Assembly (NCBI GenBank): GCA_948567375.1 | Contig: OX419761.1 | Coordinates: 26,290,501-26,354,500, forward strand | Direction: 5' to 3' | Source of the DNA: Lunularia cruciata | Lineage: Eukaryota > Streptophyta > Marchantiopsida > Lunulariales > Lunulariaceae | Length of the DNA: 64,000 bases | Shown here: piece by piece, positions 9,111 through 20,234 of the stretch | How the letters are laid out: every line of letters starts with the position of its first letter | How positions within the stretch are numbered: position 1 is the stretch's first letter | Translations under genes and position numbers: made by a program | Notes under the pieces: generated by a model | Told to the model about the DNA's origin: nothing | Databases searched by the model: none | The model's input: only the letters and a program-made list of their open reading frames with translations

Positions 9111-9142
9111 ACTCGAAACTTCAAACTTTCGAAACTGTTACA
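9111..9142. other. Junction filler between E2 and E3
   Basis: About 32 bp repeating pieces of the E2 5' end (ACTTTCGAAACT) twice before the E3 ORF2 sequence resumes at TGGAGCATCAGGG. This looks like filler copied from the adjacent end during joining. Confidence 0.55.
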
Positions 9143-10474
9143 TGGAGCATCAGGGAAAAAGTACAGATCTTTCACATAGTCACAAAGCTTGTTTAGGTCC
9201 AGCGATGGAGATGGAGATCTGATGGTTACCTTCTTCCAAAAAGCCTTAGGATTGCTCCTCAGTTCAGTGCTCAACTCAACCCCCTTGAGTCTCAAAAATG
9301 CTCGCTTTTTGCACTTCACCAACTTTCTGTATGAAACAAAGGCCTGATTTTGTGCAATCTGATCAAGAGACCTATCCATAGCTTTGATCCTTGCCATTTT
9401 GCAATCAGCATCATACCACCTATTGCAAGGGAGACCAAGTCTCTTCCTGTGGGAGCCTCTTGGAAAGAAAGTAGTTGATATAGATTGAAGAAGCTCAACC
9501 AACTGATCACTACGTTGTTGAAAATCAGAACTCCACTCCATAGAACTCAATTTTTCTTGGATAGCTTGTTGGTACAAGTCTCTCTTGTGAAAATCTAGAT
9601 GAAGTTTTCCTCTAAAGGCATGGTCAATAGGTAATGTGGTTCTATTGAGGCAAGGAAGAAGGATGGCACAAGATAGAGGTGCATGGTCTGATTCTGGTTG
9701 AGGATCTAAAACAATAAAATCTGAGACAAAGTGGATATCATTAGCTGAAGTGAGCATATAATCTATGGTGCTTGATCCACCAGAGGCAAAGCATGTGCTT
9801 TTACAAGTTTTTGGAAATTGAGAAAGGCCATTCAAGATCTTCAAGCTACAATTGGTACCAAAGCTCAAAAAGTGCTCACTCATGGGGTTGGACATAAGAT
9901 CTTTGGAAGAGCGGGACCAAGCACTAGAATGATCTATCAAACTATGGAGAGGATCATTCTCAAGGTCACTCAAGTCAAGGATCTGAGTGGCTTGGATCCT
10001 AGCATTGAAATCACCAAGAACAAGTACTGCACCTTTACTTTGAAACTCTAACACATCCTTTGTCAAGGAATGGAAAGGCTGCATGGTGTTGAGAACTCCA
10101 CTTGAATAGATTGGTGATGTCAATGGGGCAAAGTAGCAAACAGCAATGAAGCAAGGTGTGGCAACTCCTCCAATCCTCAGCCATTGGTATTGTCCATTTG
10201 AATCTTGACCTATCAAAGAGACTGATTTCTCAAAGCCAAATCTGACGTAAGTAGCAATACCTCCAAAGCCCCTTCCTTTGTGTTGCCTCCGCTTGTTCCA
10301 AGTTGACCCAATAAGAGTGAAACCTTCAATGTCTTGAATGGTGTTTCCTTCATGTTCCCATGTCTCCACAAGATTGATCAGATCAGCATCATCCCACAAA
10401 GGCTTAGCGCTCGAGTACTTGGTTTGTGTGAGCCCATGTACATTCCAAAACAACACTCTAAGGGTCTGGAATTG
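9143..10474 (-). pseudogene. LINE ORF2, endonuclease half (E3)
   Basis: Open from GTG 10456 (frame open from the ORF1 stop at 10477) and cut at 9143 by the E2 insertion; the last residues of the open frame, down to 9098, come from filler. Endonuclease motifs are intact. Subfamily B reads QTKYSSAKPLWDD where A reads HTKYSSAKPVWDD. About 440 of the usual 1,075 residues remain. Confidence 0.83.
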
Positions 10475-11314
10475 CTATGCAACAGTTGACAATTTCTTTT
10501 GAGTAATCACAGCTCTATTATCTCTCAAGAATGCAACAAAGCCTGCTTGTTGAGCCTCCTTCACTTTTGCTAATTCTCCCTTCTTTGCTTGCCATTGGAG
10601 AGATGTGAGATCAGGATCTAACCAGATGCGCCGCCCCTTCAATACAGCCTTGTTTGCCATCACTAAATTCCTTTGAGTTTCTGAGCCAAACCTCACCAAA
10701 ATGCTTCTTGGTTGTGCACCTTGCTGTCCCAATCTATATGCTTGCACAATTTGAGGATCATGGACTCTCAGAGAATCAGCAATAAATTCACACACTATGG
10801 CCTTGGTATCTTCCTTCTCAATCTCTGGCAAACCTGAAATCCTCAAGTTTTTCATTTTCACCAGTTGGTTCTCCTTTTCAACCTCATGCTCTTGCAAGTA
10901 AGAGATTTGAGCCACCTTAGTAGCTTCAGCATAAGACTTCATCTTCACTTCTAATGTGTCCACAATCTGTTGGAGCCCTCCGCTTTGTGTAGCAATGTCG
11001 TTGGCTTGTACTCCCAAAGATGCAACCTTCTCAGTAGCATCCACCATCCCCTTGGTTGATGTTAACAGCGAGATAGTACTCTTCTTTAGGTCTTGAATCT
11101 CTTGGTTGACCAAGTTCAATGACTCTTTTATAGTGCTGATCTCAACCTTTACAACATCCATATCAGTCATGAGAGTACTCATGCATTGGGACATAGGTGC
11201 AAAGAAACTTCTAAGCTCTTTGTGGAAATCATTAGATTTCCTGTACATTTCAGCTAATTATTGTTGCTTCAAGGCTATATCTGCAATGTCTTTCACCATC
11301 TTGGACTCCTCCAT
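10475..11314 (-). pseudogene. LINE ORF1 with early stop (E3)
   Basis: The expected start is the ATG at 11314 (MEESKMVKDIADIALKQQ). A TAA at 11260-11258 replaces a Leu or Gln codon of QQQLAEM, so only a truncated peptide, or a 257-aa product from the next ATG (11248), is possible. The closely related BB copy at 60802 reads CAATTA here and is open. The RRM region is otherwise normal. Confidence 0.82.
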
Positions 11315-12786
11315 TATGCCAATCACTAATCACTCACAATAAATCTAGAAGTTTTACTTCCAACACCAAAACTTCAAGATTTTCAAGGTAGCTTAGCTGT
11401 GATTTTACATCACTAAGTACTACTAGCTAGGTATTGAAAGAAGGAACTGGAGAAGTTGGTTCTAATGAGATAATAATCACCTCAAATGGACATGTGAATG
11501 TAAAGCTATTACATTCCAAATCAGTGGTGCACAAAGCTACCAAAGGCTGCGAAAATTGGGGTACCCAGAGCTCCAAATCTATCCTCTAAACTCTGTCAAT
11601 AATTTTTCAATGTAAAGGCTTGACTGAGCTGATTCTAATGACACAAAGATCACTTCATTTGGATCATTGAGTACAAAGATACAATGGTCTGAATTTGCAC
11701 TTCACAATGTTGTGATGTACAAAGAGTCACAGATCTCAAATTGTCACAACTTCCTTTTCTGATCTCCAATTGCAACAAATCAAAGCTCAAAAGAAACCTT
11801 GCATAGTGCTTGTTCTATTGCCACAAAAACCACTTGATTTGGACCTATAAGTACAGAGCAATCCTACTTCACATGTGTAGAATTTAACACAAAGTACTTG
11901 GAAGTATTGCAATGAAGCAAATGGTCATATCATCAGCGTTGGATATTCAAATTCTTCAAACATGAAGTCAATAGAAAGCCTATGACAATGTGGTTCTTAT
12001 GACACAAGAATCACCTAGATTGGGTTTGTGAGTGAGGAGAACTGGCCCTGCAAAGTTGGAACTCTAAACACCAAGATGCATGAAATGTGACAGAATGGGA
12101 ATTGCCACCACTGCTTGCTCAGACCTCCATGTGCTACGAATTTAAACTTGAAATAGAGCTTGTAACTCACAGATTCTGATGCCGCAATTTTCACAGGATT
12201 TGCACTTTTGACTGCAGAGCAATCCTCTCCCAATTCTCGCACATTCACATAGATTACCGAGAGCTTCCTCAGAATTGAAAAATCCAGAACTCTCTGTGTA
12301 CTCCTCCAAACCGGACAAGCTTTACCTTGAAAGAAAGCTCCCAGCATAAGGGCCCGAATGAGATTCAAATCACTCCATTTGCTCAAGTATTCGCAGAGGT
12401 ACAATCATTTGAAATTGCAGCTCAAACCCTAAAATCTGCCAAAGAGAACAGAATTCGAACCCTTGTAACTTTCTGCACAAAATTGGTCTTCAAACGCGCT
12501 TGATATCAATCGAAAGAGCAGGTCAAGGCGCATCCAATGCCACAAAAATCACTCCATTTGGACTTTTGATGATGAAGAAACAAACTCTCAAATGTGGATC
12601 CTCTGTCAGAATATTCAATCACTCATAACTCTCTGCACAAAGCTCAGAATGTAACAATCTTGATGGCCATGGAAAGATATTGGCAAGGCGCTTCTAACAA
12701 GATCAAAATTACAAGGTTTAGACATGTATCGGTTGAGATATGACTCTTCAAACTTTCGGGAAATCTACTCTCTCTTCTCCTTCGAA
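11315..12786 (-). repeat. Subfamily B 5' UTR monomer array
   Basis: About 1.47 kb of non-coding 5' UTR made of the same degenerate 180-bp monomers as E1, and matching BB (59945-60801). In BB the anchors are at 60092, 60273, 60453 and 60626, spaced 181, 180 and 173 bp. No ORF in it is credible. Confidence 0.75.
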
Positions 12787-12810
12787 TCTTAGTGACCCTT
12801 AGTGACACTC
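12787..12810. other. Junction filler at E3 5' end
   Basis: 24 bp containing two copies of TTAGTGAC between the E3 5' end and the host LINE F. Neither neighbour explains it. Confidence 0.5.
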
Positions 12811-12904
12811 ATACCACCTATTGCAAGGGAGACCAAGTCTTTTCCTGTGGGAGCCTCTTGGAAACAAAGAAGTTGATGTAGATTGAAGAAGTTCAACCAA
12901 TTGA
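12811..12904 (-). mobile_element. LINE F, small ORF2 piece
   Basis: 94 bp of ORF2 (QLVELLQSTSTSLFPRG to NRWY, minus strand). Its upstream end AATTGA (12899-12904) recurs at 22553-22558, where the same ORF2 continues. The two pieces are therefore one host LINE split by G, with a 6-bp target-site duplication. On the other side it is cut by E3. Confidence 0.8.
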
Positions 12905-15900
12905 ACAATGAACAATGAAATATAAAGCCTGAAAGACTCAAAGAGTCAAAAGGCTAGAAACACAATACAAAACACATGAAATATGAGCCTAGGCAAAGGC
13001 CTAGGGCATCTGACCAATTTGTAACAAATTGGTCCGATGTAAACTAACTTCTATCATGTACTTCCCTAATGCTAAAGCTTCAACCCGTAAGAGAGTAGAG
13101 AAATCACGACAAATAATCTGATGTCTAACTCTGATCAGCATGTAACTAGGGCAATCAATAAACACATGATGCTCATCCTCAACTTTGCTCATAATACACA
13201 ATTTGCAAAGTTGCATGGAGTGCTCTATCTGCTGCCAACATCCTTGTTCTACTTCTAGTCTATGAGAACTAGTTCTAAACTGAGCAATAACATGTCTAAG
13301 TGAAGTAGAAATCCTAGCCAAGAGATAATCTTGCTCACAATACACCAACATAGGATTTACAAACTGCTGATAGAACACCATCTTGGTACCGGGTTGCTGC
13401 CATAGGCGAAGTAAGAACTGCTCCTTGATCACTTCTCGTAGTGCAATAGGCTCCAATCTCCAATGTCACTCAGAAACATTCCACCTAGTGGCCCATGCAA
13501 TCAGATCTGTATACCAACCGACAGATAGAGTGGCACAAAAAGCTTGGTAGGGAAGTCTCTCATGCTCCATGGACCTCACCTTAGTGGCATATGTGATAGC
13601 TAAAAACAAAGCTTCAGCCTCAAGAGGCAAAAACCCTGTTTCAGCAAGCAGCAATACATAAGGAGTTTGAGTCCTCACCCCAAGTTCATCACACAAAAAC
13701 AATTTTTGAACTTTCTCCACCTTTTGCCACCATGTCTTCTTAGTACCTGGACCCCAAATCTGAGCACCATAGAGAAACACCGGCTGCACAAGAGATCTGC
13801 ACAACACCTTCTTCAACTCCCATGTGGTAAGGTGAGCAAGTCTAGAGCGATTCATGAGTGAATACAAAGCTCTAAAGCCTGCATTGATTCTCATCTTCAC
13901 ACAAGTAGACCAACCATAGTCATGAGAAAACTCAAGGCCCAAGTACTTGTAAGAAGAAACCTGCTCCAATTGCTGTCCGTCAAAAAAGAAAGGTGTGACA
14001 CCTTTAGAACCCACCAAAAATCACCTTGGACTTGTCAAGGTTCACTTCCATCTTTGTTTCATTGCAAAACAAGTGAAGAGAATCCAATAGCTTTTGTAAA
14101 CTCTGTGGGTTGGTGGAGAGAAGCACTACATCATCTGCATAAAGGAGTGCATGTATCATCAGAGAGCCAATCTGTACATATGTAGCTCCAGCTTCCATGA
14201 GTAGACTCTCCAGATCGTCGATGAAGATTCCAAATAGAGTGGGAGATAGAGAGCAGCCTTGAATCACACCCATTGTGCTAAGGACATCTTGAGAGCTCAA
14301 AGATGAAAAATTCACAACCACTTTCTCATAGAGTCTAGAGATAGCACCAATCAGATCAGCTGAAACACCAACTAGAGTGAGTCTCTCACTTAGAGATTTC
14401 CTAAGCACCTTATCAAAGGCCTTCCTGAAATCAATAAAGGCAACATAGAGAGCTCTCCCAACACCCTTGGATTTCCACCACAAAACATGGAGTACCATTA
14501 AGTGATCCAAGGTGCTAAAGCCCGATCTGAAACCAGCTTGGCACTTAGCTCAAACATTGTACTTTTCAGCCCAAGTGCTCAACCTAGACTCCAAAATTAG
14601 ACCATACAACTTGGCAAAGATACTACGAACAAGTATGGTACGGTAATTGGTGACAACATCTCTCTGGCCAGACTTGTGAATAGGAACAACCTTCTTGAAG
14701 CACCATCTATCTGGAAAGCCACACTTGATTGCTTCATTCAAATGAGAAGTGAGTACTGAAATCAGATGGCTACCGCCCCACTTCAGAAGTTCAACACATA
14801 GTCCATCAAGGTCTTCAGCTTTACCATTGGCCAACTTCTTCAATTGATACTTGACATCAGCTTCAGAGATGGTGAGAGCAGATCCAAGGCAAGGTGCCAT
14901 GCTTGGAGCATCAGGGAAAAAGTACAGATCTTTCACATAGTCACAAAGCTTGTTTAGGTCCAACGATGGAGATGGAGATTTGATGGTTACCTTCTTCCAA
15001 AAAGCCTTAGGATTGCTTGTCAGTTCAGTGCTCAACTCAACCCCCTTGAGTCTCAAAAATGCTCACTTTTTGCACTTCACCAACTTTCTATATGAAACAA
15101 AGGCCTGATTTTGTGCAATTTGATCAAGAGACCTATCCATAGCTTTGGTCTTTGCCATTTTGCAATCAGCATCATACCACCTATTGCAAGGGAGACCAAG
15201 TCTCTTCCTGTGGGAGCCTCTTGGAAAGAAAGTAGTTGATGTAGATTGAAGAAGCTCAACCAACTGATCACTACGTTGTTGAAAATCAGAACTCCACTCC
15301 ATAGAACTCAATTTCTCTTGGATAGCTTGTTGGTACAAGTCTCTCTTGTGAAAATCTAGATGAAGTTTTCCTCTAAAGGCATGGTCAATAGATAATGTGG
15401 TTCTATTGAGGCAAGGAAGAAGGATAGCACAAGATAGAGGTGCATGGTTTGATTCTGGTTGAGGATCTAAAACAATAAAATCTGAGACAAAGTGGATATC
15501 ATTAGCTGAAGTGAGCATATAATCTATGGTGCTTGATCTACCAGAGGCAAAGCATGTGCTTTTACAGGTTTCTGGAAATTGAGAAAGGCCATTCAAGATC
15601 TTCAAGCTACAATTGGTACCAAAGCTCAAAAAGTGCTCACTCATGGAATTGGACATAGGATCTTTGGAAGAGCGGGACCAAGCACTAGAATGATCTATCA
15701 AACTATGGAGAGGATCATTCTCAAGGTCACTCAAGTCAGGAATGTGAGTGGCTTGGATCCTAGCATTGAAATCACCAAGAACAAGTACTGCACCTTTACT
15801 TTGAAACTCTAACACATCCTTTGTCAAGGAATGGAAAGGCTGCATGGTGTTGAGAACTCCACTTGAATAGATTGGTGATGTCAATGGGGCAAAGTAACAA

Positions 15901-16352
15901 ACAGCAATGAAGCAAGGTGTGGCAACTCCTCCAATCCTCAACCATTGGTATTGTCCATTTGAATCTTGACCTATCAAAGAGACTGATTTCTCAAAGCCAA
16001 ATCTGACGTAAGTAGCAAAACCTCCAAAGCTCCTTCCTTTGTGTTGCCTCTGCTTGTTCCAAGTTGATCCAATAAGAGTGAAACCTTCAATGTCTTGAAT
16101 GGTGTTTCCTTCATGTTCCCATGTCTCCACAAGATTGATCAGATCAGCATCATCCCACAAAGGCTTAGCGCTGGAGTACTTGGTTTGTGTGAGCCCATGT
16201 ACATTCCAAAACAACACTGTAAGGGTCTGGAATTACTATGCAACAGTTGACAATTTCTTTTGAGTAATCACAGCTCTATTATCTCTCAAGAATGCAACAA
16301 AGCCTGCTTGTTGAGCCTCCTTCACTTTTGCTAATTCTCCCTTCTTTGCTTG
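12905..16352 (-). mobile_element. LINE G, 3' part (subfamily B)
   Basis: Minus-strand LINE running from its tail (two TTCATTG units, 12905-12920) through ORF2 into the last 38 codons of ORF1. At 16352 it breaks at CAAG of QAKKGEL; the preceding ORF1 piece is at 22441-22550, on the far side of element H. The reunited G is itself 5'-truncated in ORF1. Its tail is the 7-nt type. Confidence 0.83.
13001..16235 (-). pseudogene. LINE ORF2, decayed (G)
   Basis: Nearly complete ORF2 in length but dead. Reading on the minus strand, TGA stops replace CGA arginine codons at about 15060 (KKRAFL), 14549 (KIRAKC) and 13465 (SERHW). A 1-bp insertion near 14012 shifts the frame after KSKVI. The codon after the ORF1 stop is TAA rather than CAA, giving TAG TAA. 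Motifs YADD and GVIQGCSLSP remain readable. The CGA to TGA pattern suggests deamination of methylated cytosine. Confidence 0.85.
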
Positions 16353-19300
16353 AAACAATGAAACAATGAAATATAAAGCCCGAAAGACCCAAAGAGTCAA
16401 AAGGCTAGAAACACAATACAAAACATATGAAATGTGAGCCTAGGCAAAGGCCTAGGGCATCGGACCAATCTGTAACAAATTGGTCCGATGTTAACCCTTT
16501 CATGTACTTCCCTAATGCTAAAGCTTCAACCTGTAAGAGAGTTGAGAAGTCACTACAAGTAATCTGATGTTTAACTCTAATCTGCATGTAACAAGGGCAA
16601 TCAACAAACACATGATGCTCATCCTCAACTTTGCTCATAATACACAATTTGCAAAGTCGCATGGAGTGCTCTATCTGCTGCCAACGTCCTTGTTCTACTT
16701 CTAGTCTATGAGAACTAGTTCTATATTGAGCGATAACATGTCTCAATGAAGTAGAAATCCTAGCCAAGAGATAATCTTGCTCACAATACACCAACATAGG
16801 ATTTACAAACTGCTGATAGAACACCATCTTGGTACCGGGTTGCTGCCATAAGCGAAGTAAGAACTGCTCCTTGATCACCTCTCAAAGTGCAATAGGCTCC
16901 AATCTCCAATGTCGCTCAGAAACCTTCCACCTTGTGGCCCATGCAATCAAATCTGTATACCAACCGACAGATAGAGTGGTACAAAAAGCTTGGTAGGGAA
17001 GTCTCTCATGCTCCATGGACCTCACCTTAGTGGCATATGTGAGAGCCAAGAACAAAGCTTCAGCCTCAAGCGATAAAAACCCTGTTTCAGCAAGCAACAA
17101 TACATAAGGAGTTTGAGTCCTCACTCCAAGTTCATCACACAAAAACAATTTCTGAACTTTCTCCACCTTTTGCCACCATGTCTTCTTAGTACCTGGACCC
17201 CAAATCTGAGCACCATAGAGAACCACCGGCTGCACAAGAGATCTGAACAGCACCTTCTTCAACTCCCATGTGGTAAGGTGAGCAAGTCTAGAGCGGTTCA
17301 TGAGTGAATACAAAGCTCTAAAGCCTGCATTGATTCTCATCTTCACACAAGTGGACCAACTATAGTCATGAGAAAACTCAAGACCCAAGTACTTGTAAGA
17401 AGAAACCTGCTCCAATTGCTGTCCATCAAAAAAGAAAGGTGTGACACCTTTAGAACCCACCACAATCACCTTGGACTTGTCAAGGTTCACCTCCATCTTT
17501 GTTTGATTGCAAAACAAGAGAAGAGAATCCAACAACTTCTGTAAACTTTGTGGATTGGTAGAGAGGAGCACTACATCATCCGCATATAGTAGTGCATGTA
17601 TCATCAAGGAGCCAACCTGTACACCTGTAGCTCCAGCTTCCATCAGCACCCTCTCTAGATCATCGATGAAAATTCCAAACAATGTTGGAGATAGAGAGCA
17701 ACCTTGGATCACACCCATTGTGCTAAGGATATCTTGAGAGTTCAAAGATGAAAGTTTCACAACCACCTTCTCATAGAGTCTAGAGATAGCACCAATCAGA
17801 TCAGCTGAAACACCAACTTGAGTGAGTCTCTCACTTAGAGATTTCCTAAGCACCTTATCAAAGGCCTTCCTAAAATCAATAAATGCAACATAGAGAGCTC
17901 TCCCAACACCTTTAGATTTCCACCACAAAACATGGAGTACCAATAGATGATCCAAAGTACTAAAGCCTGATCTGAAACCCGCTTGGCACTTAGCTCGAAT
18001 TTTGTGCTTTTCAGCCCAAGTACTCAACCTAGACTCCAAAATTCGACCGTACAACTTGGCAAAGATACTACCCACTAGAATGGTACGGTAATTGGTGACA
18101 ATATCTCTCTGACCAGACTTGTGAATAGGAACTACCTTCTTGAAGCACCATCTATCAGGAAAGCCACACCTGATGGCCTCATTCAAGAGACAAGTGAGTA
18201 CTGAAATCAGATGGCTACCACCCCACTTAAGTAGTTCAACACATAGTCCATCAAGGTCTTCGGCCTTACCATTGGCCAACTTCTTCAATTGGTACTGGAC
18301 ATCAGCTTCAGAGATGGTGAGAGCAGATCCAAGGCAAGGTGCCATGCTTGGAGCATCTGGGAAAAAGTACAGATCCTTCACATATTCACAAAGCTCATTC
18401 ACGTCCAGCGATGGAGATGGAGATCTGATGGTTACCTTCTGCCAAAAAGCCTTGGGATTGCTCCTCAATTCAACGCTCAACTCAACCCCCTTGAGTCTCA
18501 AGAACGCTCGCTTCTTGCACTTCACCAACTTTCTATAAGAGACAAAAGCTTGATTTTGTGCAATCTGATCAAGAGACCTATCCATAGCTTTGATCCTTGC
18601 CATTTTACAGTCAGCATCAAACCACCTATTGCAAGGGAGACCAAGTCTCTTCCTGTGAGAACCTCGTGGAAATAGAGTTGTTGATGTAGATTGAAGAAGT
18701 TCAACCAACTGATCACTACGTTGTTGAAAATCAGAACTCCACTCCATAGAGCTCAATTTCTCATGGATAGCTTGTTGATACAAATCTCGCTTGTGAAAAT
18801 CAAGACTGAGTTTCCCTCTAAAGGCATGGTCAATAGGTAATATGGTTCTATTGAGGCAAGAAAGAAGGATGACACAAGATAAAGGTGCATGGTCAGATTC
18901 AGGTTGAGGATCTAAAACAACAAAATCTGAGACAATGTGTATATCACTGGGTGAGGTGAGCATATAATCTACAGTGCTGGATCCACCAGAAGCAAAGCAT
19001 GTGCTCTTATAAGTTTCTGGAAATTGAGAAAGGCCATTCAAGATCTTCAAGCTACAATTGGTACCAAAGCTCAAAAAGTGCTCACTCATGGAGTTGGATA
19101 TGAGATCTTTGGAAGAGCGGGACCAAGCACTAGAATGATCTATCAAGCTATGGAAAGGGTCATTCTCAAGGTCACTAAACTCAGGAATCTGAGAGGTTTG
19201 GATCCTAGCATTGAAATCACCAAGGATAAATACTGCACCTTTACTTTGAAATTCCAACACATCCTTTGTCAAGGAGTGGAAAGGCTGCATGGTGTTGAGA

Positions 19301-19545
19301 GATCCGCTTGAATAGATTGGTGATGTCAATGGGGCAAAGTAACAAACAGCAAGGAAGCAAGGTGTAGCAACTCCTCCAATCCTCAGCCATTGGTATTGTC
19401 CACTTGAGTCTTGACCTATCAAAGAGACTGATTTTTCAAAACCAAATCTGACGTAAGTAGCAATACCTCCAAAGCCCCTTCCTCTGTGCTGCCTCCGATT
19501 GTTCCAAGTTGAACCAACAAGAATGAAACCTTCAATGTCTTGAAT
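16353..19545 (-). mobile_element. LINE H, 3' part (subfamily A)
   Basis: Minus-strand LINE from an 8-nt-type tail (16353-16370) through ORF2 to the codons of IQDIEGF, where E6 interrupts it at CACCATT/CAAGAC. It continues at 20096. H itself sits in G; CTTG at 16349-16352 and 22441-22444 is a possible 4-bp duplication. Confidence 0.85.
16405..19545 (-). pseudogene. LINE ORF2, C-terminal 1,000 codons (H)
   Basis: Contains endonuclease (from IQDIEGF), RT with FIDFRKAFD and YADD, and the CCHC finger. It is broken by CGA to TGA at 16881 (IALREV) and by a small deletion near 16495 that changes the C-terminus after GKYM. The long open frame to 19620 runs through the neighbouring E6 tail and is not a real protein start. 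Confidence 0.85.
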
Positions 19546-20094
19546 GAACAATGAACAATGAACAATGAAATATAAAGCCCGAAAGACCCAAAGAGTCAAA
19601 AGGCTGGAAACACAATACAAAACACATGAAATGTGAGCCTAGGCAAGGGCCTAGGGCATCGGACCAATTTGTAACAAATTGGTCCGATGTAAAGTAACTT
19701 CAGTCATGTACTTCCTTAATGCTAAAGCTTCAACCTGTAAGAGAGTTGAGAAGTCATTGCAAGTAATCTGATGTCTAACTCTAATCTGCATGTAACAAGG
19801 GCAATCAACAAACACATGATGCTCATCCTCAACTTTGCTCATAATACACAATTTGCAAAGTCGCATGGAGTGCTCTATCTGCTGCCAACGTCCTTGTTCT
19901 ACTTCTAGTCTATGAGAACTAGTTCTATATTGAGCGATAACATGTCTCAATGAAGTAGAAATCCTAGCCAAGAGATAATCTTGCTCACAATACACCAACA
20001 TAGGATTTACAAACTGCTGATAGAACATCATCTTGGTACCGGGTTGCTGCCATAAGTGAAGTAAGAACTGCTCCGCTTATGGCAGCAACCCGCA
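19546..20094 (-). mobile_element. Short LINE insertion E6 (5'-truncated)
   Basis: A LINE of about 550 bp: tail of three TTCATTG units (19546-19567), 3' hairpins, and the last 140 or so codons of ORF2 (19651-20074). It is 5'-truncated at LWQQPG and inserted within H between CACCATT and CAAGAC. The target ATT matches the tail end, so the duplication is at most 3 bp (AAT on this strand). Its 5' junction carries a snap-back inverted repeat. Confidence 0.85.
20040..20092. repeat. Snap-back inverted repeat at E6 5' junction
   Basis: A 17-bp perfect inverted repeat: CGGGTTGCTGCCATAAG at 20040-20056 and its complement at 20076-20092, with a 19-nt loop. The second arm is not part of a normal LINE. 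It appears copied back from E6's own sequence at the 5' end of the insertion, before H resumes at 20096. Confidence 0.8.
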
Positions 20095-20234
20095 GCAATG
20101 GTGTTTCCTTCATGTTCCCATGTCTCCACAAGATTGATCAGATCAGCATCATCCCACACAGGTTTAGCACTTGAGTACTTGGTATGTGTGAGACCATGAA
20201 CATTCCAAAACAACACTCTAAGGGTCTGGAATTG

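Larger units (their letters stand above)
9143..12786 (-). mobile_element. LINE E3 (subfamily B), 5' portion
   Basis: Minus-strand LINE with 5' UTR (11315-12786), ORF1 (10475-11314, broken) and the first 1.3 kb of ORF2 (9143-10474). ORF2 is cut in the middle by E2; its 3' half is presumably left of the window. The 5' end (CTTCGAA at 12786) lies in another LINE (F) at the NRWY codons, with short filler between. Confidence 0.82.

Noticed and set aside
16882-19620. A 912-aa frame starting in LINE 3' UTR and running into ORF2
   Set aside because: It begins in the tail of E6 and crosses an insertion junction. The tail happens to be open in that frame; it is not a designed fusion protein.
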